A stretch of 12,876 nt of DNA from Methanocaldococcaceae archaeon (lineage in GTDB: Archaea > AGJL01 > Methanococci > Methanococcales > Methanocaldococcaceae): contig JALVUY010000094.1 in assembly GCA_027023665.1 (NCBI GenBank), forward strand, positions 1-12,876, read 5' to 3'. The notes beneath the pieces were generated by a model, which was not told the origin of the DNA, made no database searches, and worked only from the letters and a program-made list of their open reading frames with translations. Each line of letters begins with the position of its first letter. Position 1 is the stretch's first letter. Below are positions 1 to 8,467 of the stretch, piece by piece. The translations under genes were made by a program, and so were the position numbers.

Positions 1-1087
1 GTATATCCATATCTACATAATTATTTATATAATCTATTAAATCACTTTTTGCCAATTTTTCTATAATTTTGTCTAATGTGTCATTTTCTAACTTTAAAAA
101 AACATTTCTAAGAAGTAATCCTCTTTTTATTTCTTTTCCAAAACTTTCTTTCCACAGTTTGTCATAAAGCTCTAACCCCTCAATCTCTCCATTTAAATAC
201 TTAGTTATTACTTCTCCAGCAATTTTTCCTCCAATTGCTCCAAAACATAACCCTCCCCCACTTAAAGGTTTTACATGGCATGCGGCATCTCCAACTAATA
301 AAACATTGTCTTTCACTGTTTTATCTAAATAACCAATTGGTAAAGAACCAGTAGAAAATTCAGTTATTGTTGCTTTCTCCAATATCTCCCTTGCAAATTT
401 ATTTTCATTTATAAATTTTAAAAGCTTGTTGTAGCAGTTTCCTTTATCTATTAATCCAACTCTAACTCTATCATCTCCCATAGGTATTATCCAAGCAAAA
501 AAATTTTTTGAATACTTTTTATCCAAAAAAACATAGACAAAATCATCATCACAATTAGCATTAACCATTTCAAACTGACAGCTTGACAAAATCTCTCTTT
601 TTTTATTATTAACTAATCCTAACTTTTTTCCTGTTATACTTTTAGAGCCATCAGATCCAACTATAACTTTTGGATACAATATAATCTCTTCCCCTAAGTG
701 ATTTATTTTGACATAATAACTATTTTTATTCTTTTCAATCTCACCATAAGCTTTTAATAAAAAATCACATTTTTTTGATGCTCTTATAGCAATATCCTTA
801 TCCATAACTTTTCTCTCAAAAACATAGGCTCTAATCTCTTCATTACCTATTTTTATCATATTATTTTTTGAGTAAACATAAGCCCCTCTTACTTTATTAA
901 CGCAACCTTTTGGATTTCCCAATTCCCTAACTCCTCTTTTACTTACTAAACCTGCACACTGCAAAGGAACTCCTATACTTTGATGCTCCTCAACAATAAG
1001 GACTTTATAATTTTTTATGTTTTCTCCTGTTATACAGCCAATAGGTCCTCCACCAATAATAACAACATCATAATTTTCCCTATACAA
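1..1087 (-). CDS. Geranylgeranyl reductase family FAD-dependent oxidoreductase (3' end outside window)
   Basis: The frame is open from the start near 1087-1099 to base 1, about 362-366 residues, and the C-terminus lies outside the window. Counting from the ATG at 1099, an N-terminal Rossmann FAD site reads DVVIIGGGPIG (residues 11-21), followed by a QCAGLVS segment. Further on is a GSDG stretch and a GDAA motif at about 270-273, followed by a Gly-rich GGGLCFGAIGG. This order is typical of the geranylgeranyl reductase/PHBH-like flavoproteins. In archaea these saturate isoprenoid chains of ether lipids or related polyprenyls. The CAGLVS variant suggests a paralogue rather than the main digeranylgeranylglycerophospholipid reductase, so its substrate is uncertain. 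Start choice: GGTGAT at 1093-1098 lies five bases before a TTG at 1087, while an ATG at 1099 overlaps that ribosome-binding site. I therefore prefer TTG. It is divergent from the antiporter. Confidence 0.85.
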   Translation of the reverse strand, partial: MYRENYDVVIIGGGPIGCITGENIKNYKVLIVEEHQSIGVPLQCAGLVSKRGVRELGNPKGCVNKVRGAYVYSKNNMIKIGNEEIRAYVFERKVMDKDIAIRASKKCDFLLKAYGEIEKNKNSYYVKINHLGEEIILYPKVIVGSDGSKSITGKKLGLVNNKKREILSSCQFEMVNANCDDDFVYVFLDKKYSKNFFAWIIPMGDDRVRVGLIDKGNCYNKLLKFINENKFAREILEKATITEFSTGSLPIGYLDKTVKDNVLLVGDAACHVKPLSGGGLCFGAIGGKIAGEVITKYLNGEIEGLELYDKLWKESFGKEIKRGLLLRNVFLKLENDTLDKIIEKLAKSDLIDYINNYVDMDI

Positions 1088-1111
1088 ATCTATCACCATA
1101 GAATAGTAAGA

Positions 1112-1119
1112 TTTATATC
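1112..1119 (+). promoter_or_regulatory. Candidate archaeal TATA box for the Na+/H+ antiporter
   Basis: TTTATATC lies in the 84-base divergent gap (1100-1183), about 65-70 bases before the antiporter ATG. That would put transcription start near 1140 and leave a leader of about 40 bases. On the opposite strand, ACTATAACT around 1122-1130 could serve the reductase gene, with a start near 1100. Both are short AT-rich matches in an AT-rich genome, so they are weak evidence. No clear BRE was seen. Confidence 0.3.
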
Positions 1120-1183
1120 ATAGTTATAGTGTAGTTTTAATAGTAAAATCTAACATTACCTAAATTGTTTAAATGGTGAAATT

Positions 1184-2458
1184 ATGGATATTGCAATATT
1201 TCTTGGATATCTATCAATTCTTTTTGCTGGAGGAGCAATAATAGCAAAAATAGCCAAAAAGATAGGAATTCCAGATATTCCTCTATTGTTAATATTTGGT
1301 CTTATTTTATCATCTCTAAATGTCATTCCAAAGAATATTGTAGCAAGTTCTTTTGACTTTATTGGAAACTTTGGGTTAATAATTTTATTGTTTATAGGTT
1401 CTTTTGAAATGGAATGGAACGTTATGAAGAAAGTATTAGATGTTATTGTGAAACTTGATATATTAGCATTAATCATAGTTTGGATTGTATCAGGAATCGT
1501 ATTTAACTTTGTCTTCCACCTCCCAATTTTATCATTAATTGGTTTGTTATTTGGTGCTATTGTCTCTGCTACAGATCCAGCTACTTTAATCCCAATATTC
1601 TCTAAGATGGATATAAATCCTGAAGTTGCTATAACCTTAGAAGCAGAAAGTGTCTTTAACGACCCATTAGGTATTGTTGTAACATTAATATCTTTATCAG
1701 CTCTTGGTTTGGCTAAGGCTGAAAATCCGCTTCTTGAATTTATCTCATTGGCTGTTGGGGGAATAATATTAGGATTAATTGCCGGTAAGTTTTATGAATG
1801 TATTATTTCAAAAATTAAGTTTGAAGATTATATAGCTCCATTTACTTTAGGATTAGCTATAGCATTTTGGTACTTTGCTCAGGTAATTTTCCCATCAATA
1901 ACTGGATATGAAATTAGCGGATTTATGGCTGTGGCAATAATGGGACTTTATATAGGTAATGTAATAGTGCATAAAAAAGAACATAAGGCCGATATGGAAA
2001 AAGTTTCTGTATTCTTTGATGAGGTATCAATATTTATTAGAATACTAATCTTTATATTATTAGGAGCAAGTATTTCAATGCCTCTATTAGAAAAATACGC
2101 TGTCCCAGCATTTATATGTGCCTTAGGTTCAATACTCTTAGCAAGACCTATTGGTGTTTTAATAGCTACAGCAATTCCTCCAATTAGACCACTTGCTGAA
2201 AGAATCTACATAGCTTTAGAGGGTCCAAGAGGAGTAGTTCCTGCAACATTATCAGCGATGGTTTATACTGAAATTATAAAGCATCCTGATATAGTTCCAA
2301 AGAGTGTAGCAAAGCTAATGCCTCCTACAGAATTGGCTGGAACTATATTGGTAGCTACCTTTATGACTATAATAGTTAGTGTCATATTAGAAGCTTCATG
2401 GGCAAAACCATTGGCAGATATACTACTTAAAAATAAATCAGGATCTGGAAGTAGTTAA
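1184..2458 (+). CDS. nhaP: Na+/H+ antiporter, CPA1/NhaP family
   Basis: This 424-residue polytopic membrane protein should exchange Na+ for H+ across the cytoplasmic membrane (pH and Na+ homeostasis). The CPA1 signature is present: TDP at residues 130-132 in an unwound helix, then an acidic E154 five residues before the N159-D160 ion-binding pair in the stretch ESVFNDPLG. A conserved late helix has EGPRGVVPATLSA (346-358), whose Arg349 is the expected structural arginine. Length and the ND (not DD) pair match the electroneutral archaeal NhaP group. About 12-13 hydrophobic segments fill the chain, and the short C-terminal tail (NKSGSGSS) carries no regulatory domain such as RCK. The start is firm: GGTGA at 1175-1179 lies four bases before the ATG. 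It appears to be a single-gene unit with its own terminator. Confidence 0.93.
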   Translation: MDIAIFLGYLSILFAGGAIIAKIAKKIGIPDIPLLLIFGLILSSLNVIPKNIVASSFDFIGNFGLIILLFIGSFEMEWNVMKKVLDVIVKLDILALIIVWIVSGIVFNFVFHLPILSLIGLLFGAIVSATDPATLIPIFSKMDINPEVAITLEAESVFNDPLGIVVTLISLSALGLAKAENPLLEFISLAVGGIILGLIAGKFYECIISKIKFEDYIAPFTLGLAIAFWYFAQVIFPSITGYEISGFMAVAIMGLYIGNVIVHKKEHKADMEKVSVFFDEVSIFIRILIFILLGASISMPLLEKYAVPAFICALGSILLARPIGVLIATAIPPIRPLAERIYIALEGPRGVVPATLSAMVYTEIIKHPDIVPKSVAKLMPPTELAGTILVATFMTIIVSVILEASWAKPLADILLKNKSGSGSS

Positions 2459-2462
2459 AAAG

Positions 2463-2516
2463 TAGGGAAAATAACTTTTCTTCCCTAAATTTTCTAAATT
2501 TATTTTAATAACTTTT
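2463..2516 (+). terminator. Candidate hairpin plus T-rich terminator after the antiporter gene
   Basis: TAGGGAA (2463-2469) and TTCCCTA (2481-2487) form a perfect 7-bp stem with an 11-base loop, starting four bases after the antiporter stop. T-rich runs follow (to about 2516). Archaeal termination depends mainly on T-tracts, so the hairpin may be helpful or incidental. Confidence 0.45.
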
Positions 2517-2559
2517 TAACTAATTTTTCTGAATCAAAATTAAAAGACCTGTGAATATT

Positions 2560-3192
2560 ATGATATATATAGTCGGAATTGGCCCGGGAGACAAAGAGTT
2601 TTTAACTTTAAAAGCATTAAAAATTGTTGAAAATGCTGATTTAGTTGTAGGTAGTAAAAGAGCCTTAGAGTTATTCAATATAAATGATAATAAAAAAATA
2701 ACCTTATCAAAAAATGTCGTAGATGATTTAAAAAAAATCTTAAAAAATGAGAATATAAAAGATAAAAAAATTGCCATACTCTCTACAGGAGATCCAGGCT
2801 TTAGTGGATTATTGAAAACATTATTGAAAATTGGAGTTAATGAAAAAGACATTGAAGTAATTCCAGGGATTTCTTCTGTTCAAATAGCAGCTGCAAGGTT
2901 AAAAATATCCTGGGAAGATTACAATATCATAACTCTTCACGGAAAAGAAGAAAACTTAAAGAACCTATTAAATTTGTTAAAAAAGAAAGAAAAAGTTATT
3001 TTTCTACCAAATGATTTAAAAAAAGATGTAGAATATTTAATAGAAAATGGAATAGACCCAAATACTAAAATTTGGGTGCTTGAGAATATAACATATCCTA
3101 ATGAGAAAATTAGTTTAAAGTCATTAAAAGATATTACCAAAGAGAATTTTTCTTATTTAACAGTTTGTATATATAGGGGATATGATGATTAG
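2560..3192 (+). CDS. cbiE: Cobalt-precorrin-7 C5-methyltransferase (CbiE-type)
   Basis: A 210-residue SAM-dependent tetrapyrrole methylase of the TP_methylase fold. Family marks are the N-terminal VGIGPGD loop (5-11), STGDPGFSG (75-83), and IPGISSVQIAAA (101-112) followed by SWEDYNIITLHGK. The last part is characteristic of CbiE rather than other corrinoid methylases. It methylates C5 of the corrin ring in anaerobic cobalamin synthesis. It is stand-alone, not fused to the CbiT decarboxylase/C15 methylase as in CobL, so a separate CbiT must be encoded elsewhere. Start: a GTG at 2551 is in frame, but TGTGA at 2550-2554 looks like the ribosome-binding site for ATG 2560, which puts the Gly-rich loop at the usual distance from the N-terminus. 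Its end overlaps the following crcB start, implying translational coupling. Confidence 0.9.
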   Translation: MIYIVGIGPGDKEFLTLKALKIVENADLVVGSKRALELFNINDNKKITLSKNVVDDLKKILKNENIKDKKIAILSTGDPGFSGLLKTLLKIGVNEKDIEVIPGISSVQIAAARLKISWEDYNIITLHGKEENLKNLLNLLKKKEKVIFLPNDLKKDVEYLIENGIDPNTKIWVLENITYPNEKISLKSLKDITKENFSYLTVCIYRGYDD

Positions 3193-3559
3193 AGAATTAC
3201 TATTAATAGGAATTGGTGGATTTATTGGAGCAATATTTAGATTTTTAATTTCAGGGATTATCCCCACTAAGTTTAATCTACCTACAGGAACATTGTTAGT
3301 CAATCTAATAGGTAGTTTCATCTTAGGTTTTTTAATGTATAGCTCTATAATGATTCCAATACCTAACGAATATAAATTGTTACTTGGAACAGGTTTTTGT
3401 GGAGCCTTAACTACATTTTCAACATTTTCCTATGAAACCTTTAATTTAATCTCTGAAGGTTTATTTTTAAGTGCCTTAATAAATATATTAATCAACATAT
3501 TAGGATGTCTAATTATGGTTTATTTTGGGAGAGTCGTAGCTTTAGCTATCTTTAAATAA
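3185..3559 (+). CDS. crcB: Fluoride-specific channel/exporter CrcB (Fluc)
   Basis: A 124-residue protein with four hydrophobic helices, the normal Fluc length, which works as a dual-topology dimer to let F- leave the cell. Visible signature: GGFIGAIFRF near residues 11-20, TLLVNLIGSF with Asn40 (the conserved pore asparagine), and GFCGALTTFSTFSYE (70-84). The last contains the phenylalanine-box residues F78 and F81 and the polar track. Overlapping ATG codons at 3182 and 3185 are possible starts. GGGGA at 3176-3180 is one base from the first and four from the second, so I prefer 3185. It overlaps cbiE by a few bases. The DUF190 gene follows after about 60 bases. This pairing of CrcB with DUF190 is widespread and supports both calls. 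Confidence 0.93.
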   Translation: MIRELLLIGIGGFIGAIFRFLISGIIPTKFNLPTGTLLVNLIGSFILGFLMYSSIMIPIPNEYKLLLGTGFCGALTTFSTFSYETFNLISEGLFLSALINILINILGCLIMVYFGRVVALAIFK

Positions 3560-3620
3560 TAATATATTCATGGAGATTCATTAATCATTTATTTATTTCA
3601 AATTTTTCTTGGTGAAATCT

Positions 3621-3971
3621 ATGAGAATAAACGTAAAAATATTACGAATATATCTTAAAGAAGGAGACAAGTATGAAGGAAAAGTAATGTATAAATATAT
3701 TGTTAGTATGCTAAAAAAAGAAGGTATTAGTGGAGCTACAGTATATAGAGGAATATGTGGTTATGGGATTAGAGGAATTAGTGACTTTGACATATTTAGA
3801 TTATCAATAAATCTACCAGTAGTCATAGAATGTGTTGATATTGAAGAAAACATAAATAAAGTTTTACCTAAGCTATATGAAATCATAAAAGAAAATGGTT
3901 TAATAGTAATAGCTGATGGATATGTGTATAAGGGTGAAAGTTATGAGCAAAATATTAGAAAAAATAAATAA
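3621..3971 (+). CDS. DUF190 family protein, CrcB-associated
   Basis: A 116-residue soluble protein of the DUF190 (UPF0166) family, with a ferredoxin-like alpha/beta pattern resembling PII-type folds. Typical features are the N-terminal LRIYLKEGDKY, KYIVSMLKKEGISGATVYRGICGYG in the middle, and LPVVIECVD. Its biochemical role is not established. Repeated adjacency to crcB suggests a role in fluoride homeostasis, perhaps ligand sensing or modulating the channel; that is inference. The frame extends upstream to TTG 3609, but GGTGA at 3611-3615 is placed five bases before ATG 3621, which fixes the start. The last 29 bases overlap the start of aglB in another frame, so aglB translation is probably coupled to this gene. 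Confidence 0.9.
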   Translation: MRINVKILRIYLKEGDKYEGKVMYKYIVSMLKKEGISGATVYRGICGYGIRGISDFDIFRLSINLPVVIECVDIEENINKVLPKLYEIIKENGLIVIADGYVYKGESYEQNIRKNK

Positions 3972-6732
3972 TTTATTTAAAGAAAAAGGTTGGATAAAAA
4001 TTCTCCTAATTGTATTAATGTTAATGTTTATTAGTTTTCAACTAAGGGCTCAACCAGCAGATATGAAATTTGCTCAAGGTAATGAATTTTTAAAAAAGAT
4101 GTTTTCTGATGAGCATGGAAGAATGTATCTTTTAGGTTTAGATCCATACCATTACTTAAGATTTTCAGAAAACCTCTATGAGCATGGATACTGTGGAGAC
4201 ACTATAAAAATTATAAATGGAAAACCTGTTCCTTATGATCTATACCAATATGCCCCTCCAGGACATCCTATCTCCTGGGAACCTCCAGCAATATGTTTAG
4301 CTACATTATTAATCTATTATATATGGCATTCTCTTGATCCAACAGTAACTATTATGAATGCCGCTTTCTGGGTGCCTGCAGTTTTAGGAATGTTATTGGG
4401 AATTCCAATATATTTCATAATTAGGAGAGTTACAAACAGTAATATTGGGGGGATAGTTGGAGCTATAGCCATAATATCAGCTCCTTCTTTATTATACAAA
4501 ACCTGTGCAGGTTTTGCAGATACACCAATATTTGAAATACTTCCAATATTGTTCATAGTATGGTTTATTCTTGAAGCCATATATAACCAAGGAAACACAA
4601 AATTATTCTGTAAAGATATAAATAATCTAAAAAATTCTATTTCCTTATTTGTAATAGTGGCAATATTACTCGATCTTATATTTGGATTTTACTTAAATAA
4701 TATCGCCTCGGGAGAAGAAATTGTAAAGGCATCTATTCTATTTTACACAGTATCTTTAGTACTTATTTTAATTGGTTTAATAATTGCTGGAGTCAAAAAA
4801 TTAAAAAATGAAGATGTAGAGTTTGAATTATTTGCTACAATGGCAATAATATTAACAGTTTTAGCTCCAAAAATGTGGGGATGTTGGTGGTATGGATTTG
4901 ATATAATTACTGCATTTTTAATAATTTATACTGTAACATTGGCATTATTAAAACATGCTAAAGTAAAAGAGTTAATAGATGTTAAAAACCTTAAAAATAT
5001 TGTATATCTATCAATCTTCTACATAGTAGGGTCCTTTATATTATTAACAGCAACATATGGTTTTAATATGGCAATTTCACCAATAACCTCTCCTATTGGT
5101 GTAAATCAAGTGCTTTCAACGTATACATTACCTACAGGATGGCCTAATGTCTATCAAACTGTTGCTGAACTTGCAAAACCAAGTTCGTGGAATGAGATAT
5201 TTATAAATGCTATTGGCTCAACAACTATAGCGATTGCTGGAATTCTCGGGATTATATTATCATTTGTTTCATTAAGACATGAAAAAATTAAGTTTGATAT
5301 AAAATATGCAATTCTTTTATCAATATGGTTGGTAGTAACTTTATATGCAGCAACAAAGGGGATTAGATTTGCATCTCTTGCCACTCCTCCATTGGCTATC
5401 GGTTTAGGTATTCTTATAGGACAAATAGATAGATTACTAAGGATGAAAAATGATATAACATTATTTGGTTTAGGAATTCCTGTAGGAATATTTGGACTAA
5501 TTATGATTTCAAAATACTTTAGTAAAATTCCTGAAATCTTAGTTCCTACAACTTACGTCCCAGAAATAGCCTACGGATTTTTAATAGTATTAATTTTATT
5601 AGCTATTTATAAAATTATAGATATTTACACGTCAATAAACAATAAAAAGGAATGTATAATTAAGATATTATCTATATTACTCTGTATTGGTGTAGTACTA
5701 CCACCTCTTGCTTTTGCAGTACCATTTTCACCAGTTCCTACATTCAATAATGGTTGGAAAGCAGGATTAGATTGGCTAAAAGAACATAGCCCAAAAAATT
5801 CAGTAATAACATGTTGGTGGGATAATGGATATATATATTCATACGAAGCTAGAAGGATGGTAACTTTTGATGGAGGTTCACAAAATAGTCCTAGAGCTTA
5901 CTGGGTTGGAAGAATTTTCGCTACATCTAACGAAAATCTTGCTGTTGGAATAATTAGAATGTTGGCAACGAGTGGAGATGCAGCATTTGAAAAAGGTAGC
6001 GTTTTGATGAATTATACTCACAACAATGTTTCAGAGGTCGTAAAAATATTGAACGAGATTTTACCAGTAAATAGAAGTACAGCATATTACATATTAACTA
6101 AAAAATATGGTCTAAGTGATAAAGAAGCTAAAATAGTTTTAAATGAAACTCATCCACTACATCCTAATCCTGATTACTTAATAACCTACAATAGAATGAC
6201 AGACATAGCACCAGTTTGGAGTATGTTTGGTTTCTGGAATTTCTCATTACCACCAAATACTCCTGACAGTGAGAGAGAAAGAGGAGCATTTTACAAAGGG
6301 TTTTCTTATATATTAAACAACAATACTATACTTGCAGATGTAAAAATATATGGATTAGACTATATCACACTAATAAATGAAACAAACATAACAACAGCTA
6401 TCATTAAAAATGAAAATGGAAAACCAAAAGCTGTTGGAACATTCAAAATCCATAAATTGTATATTAAAACACCATACGGTGTAAAAGAGTTTATAATAAA
6501 TAAAGATGGACAGCTATCAGAGTTTATTAGAATAGAGCCATACGGTAAAGGTTGGGCGTGGTTATCAACAAGAAACTTAGAAGATAGTATCTATGCAAGA
6601 TTACACTTCTTAGATGGATATGGATTAAAGCATATAAAATTAGTAAAAGCAACCTATGATCCTACAAACTTTGGAGTTCAGCCAGGGTTTAAAATATATA
6701 AAGTAGATTATGGAACTGACTATCTAAAATAA
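3943..6732 (+). CDS. aglB: Oligosaccharyltransferase AglB/STT3 family
   Basis: A 929-residue membrane enzyme that transfers a dolichol-linked glycan en bloc to Asn in N-X-S/T sequons on the outer face of the membrane. About 13 N-terminal transmembrane helices run to about residue 600, followed by a globular ectodomain. Catalytic marks are the first acidic motif GLDPYHYLR with D67, a second acidic site FADTPIFE (D193, position +2 is Pro), and TVAE (406-409), equivalent to the SVSE/TIxE loop. The sequon-binding motif WWDNGY is at 625-630. MTDIAPVW (752-759) fits the MI motif MxxIxxx(I/V/W). The frame is open from ATG 3916, but GGTGA at 3933-3937 lies five bases before ATG 3943, so the shorter start is preferred. 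It overlaps the DUF190 gene by 29 bases. The ectodomain carries many sequons of its own. A T-rich stretch follows the stop. Confidence 0.95.
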   Translation: MSKILEKINNLFKEKGWIKILLIVLMLMFISFQLRAQPADMKFAQGNEFLKKMFSDEHGRMYLLGLDPYHYLRFSENLYEHGYCGDTIKIINGKPVPYDLYQYAPPGHPISWEPPAICLATLLIYYIWHSLDPTVTIMNAAFWVPAVLGMLLGIPIYFIIRRVTNSNIGGIVGAIAIISAPSLLYKTCAGFADTPIFEILPILFIVWFILEAIYNQGNTKLFCKDINNLKNSISLFVIVAILLDLIFGFYLNNIASGEEIVKASILFYTVSLVLILIGLIIAGVKKLKNEDVEFELFATMAIILTVLAPKMWGCWWYGFDIITAFLIIYTVTLALLKHAKVKELIDVKNLKNIVYLSIFYIVGSFILLTATYGFNMAISPITSPIGVNQVLSTYTLPTGWPNVYQTVAELAKPSSWNEIFINAIGSTTIAIAGILGIILSFVSLRHEKIKFDIKYAILLSIWLVVTLYAATKGIRFASLATPPLAIGLGILIGQIDRLLRMKNDITLFGLGIPVGIFGLIMISKYFSKIPEILVPTTYVPEIAYGFLIVLILLAIYKIIDIYTSINNKKECIIKILSILLCIGVVLPPLAFAVPFSPVPTFNNGWKAGLDWLKEHSPKNSVITCWWDNGYIYSYEARRMVTFDGGSQNSPRAYWVGRIFATSNENLAVGIIRMLATSGDAAFEKGSVLMNYTHNNVSEVVKILNEILPVNRSTAYYILTKKYGLSDKEAKIVLNETHPLHPNPDYLITYNRMTDIAPVWSMFGFWNFSLPPNTPDSERERGAFYKGFSYILNNNTILADVKIYGLDYITLINETNITTAIIKNENGKPKAVGTFKIHKLYIKTPYGVKEFIINKDGQLSEFIRIEPYGKGWAWLSTRNLEDSIYARLHFLDGYGLKHIKLVKATYDPTNFGVQPGFKIYKVDYGTDYLK

Positions 6733-6738
6733 ATCTCT

Positions 6739-6783
6739 AAATTTTTTAAATTTTATTTTAAATTTTTACTTTTTTATTTATTT
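6739..6783 (+). terminator. T-rich tract after aglB
   Basis: Between the aglB stop and the larC ribosome-binding site lie repeated T-runs (4-6 Ts each) broken by AAA, as expected of an archaeal oligo-T terminator. No GC-containing stem is present. The same AT-rich stretch could also hold the TATA element for larC, for example TTATTTATTT around 6774-6783. The two roles cannot be separated by eye. Confidence 0.4.
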
Positions 6784-6803
6784 AAAAAATAGAGGGGATT
6801 TTT

Positions 6804-7934
6804 ATGTATATTTTGGATCCTTTTTCTGGAATTAGTGGAGATATGTTTTTATCAGCTATGATAACGTTTGTTAATAAAGAAGAACTTATAGAAACAATTA
6901 AAAAAGTTGTTGATGTAGATATTGAAATAAAAAAAGTTAAAAAGTGTCATATTATTGCAAATAAAGTTAATATAATTCCAAAAGACAAAGAGTATAAAAT
7001 GAATACTTACAAAGATATTGTTAAAGTTATTAAAGGGGCTAATATTTCAGAGGATATTAAAAATATTTCGTTAGATATATTAAAAATATTATCTGAGGCG
7101 GAAAGTAAAGTTCATAATGTTAAAATTGATGATGTCCATTTTCACGAAATTGGAAATTACGATACAGTTGCCGATATTGTTGGAGCATCCTATATAATAA
7201 ATAAATTAAACTTAAAAGATAACTGCTTTTATAGACCAATAAATGTTGGAAACGGTTTTGTAAAAACAGAACATGGTTTATTCCCAGTTCCTGCTCCAGC
7301 AACATCTGAAATATTAAAAGGAATGAAGATATTTTTTTCAGATATTAATGAGGAATTAACTACACCTACAGGAGCGGCAATAATAAAATATCTAAATCCA
7401 AAATTAATTGAAGATAGTTTTATAGTAAAAGAAATTTCTTACGGTGCTGGAGATAAAGATCTAAAAATTCCAAATGTTTTAAGAGTATTTAAAATAGAAA
7501 ATAAAGTATTAAAGGAAATTGTATTATTAGAAACAAATGTAGATGATGTTTCGCCAGAAATTTTAGGTTATCTATATGAAGTTTTAGAAGGGAAGGTTAA
7601 AGATTTGCACTTTATTCCTACATATATGAAAAAAAATAGACCTTCCTATACTATAAGGGCTATTGTTAAAAAAGATTTAGTTAATGAGGTTTCTAAAATT
7701 ATAATGAGAGAGACAGGAACTTTGGGCATTAGAATTTATAAAATAAATAGAATAATTGCAAATAGAGAATTTAAAACAGTCAAAGTATTTGATGATGATG
7801 TCAGAATAAAAATAGGAAAAATAGATGATGAAATAATTTCTGAAAAACCAGAATATGAAGATTTAAAGAAAATTGCTAAGAAATATAATATTCCATTAAA
7901 GAATTTATATAAATTTATTATAAAGGGGAATTAA
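6804..7934 (+). CDS. larC: Nickel insertion protein LarC (P2TMN nickel chelatase), DUF111 family
   Basis: A 376-residue LarC homologue. The family inserts nickel into pyridinium-3,5-bisthiocarboxylic acid mononucleotide to make the nickel-pincer cofactor of lactate racemase and its relatives. Visible signatures: N-terminal [15 protein letters not shown] (5-19), VHFHEIG (111-117), [13 protein letters not shown] (155-167), [16 protein letters not shown] (213-220), ETNVDD (243-248) and MKKNRPSY. In Lactiplantibacillus plantarum the two halves are joined by programmed frameshift; here they form one continuous frame. No larA, larB or larE is in the window, so the enzyme served by the cofactor is unknown. 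GAGGGGA at 6791-6797 precedes the ATG. It is followed one base later by trm56, so the two are likely co-transcribed. Confidence 0.9.
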   Translation: MYILDPFSGISGDMFLSAMITFVNKEELIETIKKVVDVDIEIKKVKKCHIIANKVNIIPKDKEYKMNTYKDIVKVIKGANISEDIKNISLDILKILSEAESKVHNVKIDDVHFHEIGNYDTVADIVGASYIINKLNLKDNCFYRPINVGNGFVKTEHGLFPVPAPATSEILKGMKIFFSDINEELTTPTGAAIIKYLNPKLIEDSFIVKEISYGAGDKDLKIPNVLRVFKIENKVLKEIVLLETNVDDVSPEILGYLYEVLEGKVKDLHFIPTYMKKNRPSYTIRAIVKKDLVNEVSKIIMRETGTLGIRIYKINRIIANREFKTVKVFDDDVRIKIGKIDDEIISEKPEYEDLKKIAKKYNIPLKNLYKFIIKGN

Positions 7935-7935
7935 T

Positions 7936-8466
7936 ATGGTTGTTGAGGTTTTGAGATTGGGACATAGAGGAGATAGAGATAAGAGAATATCTACGCATGT
8001 TGCCTTAACTGCAAGAGCTTTAGGGGCAGATAAAATAATATTTACAGTTGAAGATAAAGATGTTGATAGTAGTGTTAAAAAAGTCGTTGAAAATTGGGGT
8101 GGTGATTTTAAATTTACAGTTGAAAAGAATTGGAGAAGATATATTAGAGAATTTAAAAATAGAGGAATAGTAGTTCATCTAACTATGTATGGAGCTAATG
8201 TTAATGAGATAATGCCAGAAATTAGAGAGTTGAGTAAAGATAAAGATATATTAGTTATAGTTGGTGCTGAAAAAGTTCCAAAGGATGTTTATGAGTTGGC
8301 AGATTACAATATATCTATTGGAAATCAACCCCATTCTGAAGTTGCTGCTTTAGCAATTTTTTTAGATAGGTTATTTGAAGGAAAAACACTTTATAGAGAC
8401 TTTGAAAATGCAAAAATAAAAATTATTCCATCCAACGACAAAAAGGTAGTTATAAGGAATAAGTAA
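7936..8466 (+). CDS. tRNA (cytidine(56)-2'-O)-methyltransferase (archaeal Trm56)
   Basis: A 176-residue SPOUT-class RNA methyltransferase that 2'-O-methylates C56 in the T-loop of archaeal tRNAs, stabilising the elbow. The N-terminus [20 protein letters not shown], then ARALGA, HLTMYG (motif 2), IVGAEKVP and the C-terminal knot [20 protein letters not shown] are all specific to this family. Length is normal, with no extra domain. GGGGA (7925-7929), inside the end of larC, serves as ribosome-binding site for the ATG six bases later. It is a housekeeping tRNA gene, and its pairing with larC looks like shared transcription rather than shared function. Confidence 0.95.
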   Translation: MVVEVLRLGHRGDRDKRISTHVALTARALGADKIIFTVEDKDVDSSVKKVVENWGGDFKFTVEKNWRRYIREFKNRGIVVHLTMYGANVNEIMPEIRELSKDKDILVIVGAEKVPKDVYELADYNISIGNQPHSEVAALAIFLDRLFEGKTLYRDFENAKIKIIPSNDKKVVIRNK

Positions 8467-8467
8467 A

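Noticed and set aside
1156..1476. Minus-strand 106-codon frame opposite the antiporter start
   Set aside because: It lies antisense to a confident gene, its composition mirrors the hydrophobic codons opposite it, and there is no ribosome-binding site or recognisable domain.
2520..3140. Two minus-strand frames opposite cbiE
   Set aside because: They are shadows of the cbiE codons, rich in Phe/Ser/Asn from reversed Lys/Glu codons, with no start signals.
3560..3620. Fluoride riboswitch or separate promoter between crcB and DUF190
   Set aside because: The gap is only 61 AT-rich bases without the paired G/C segments of the crcB motif. AATATATT near 3561-3568 could be a TATA element but is too weak to call.
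4317..5384. Minus-strand frames within aglB
   Set aside because: Aglb spans the region with all its motifs intact; these frames are incidental.
7120..7305. Minus-strand frame within larC
   Set aside because: Shadow frame of low complexity, covered by a conserved LarC segment.
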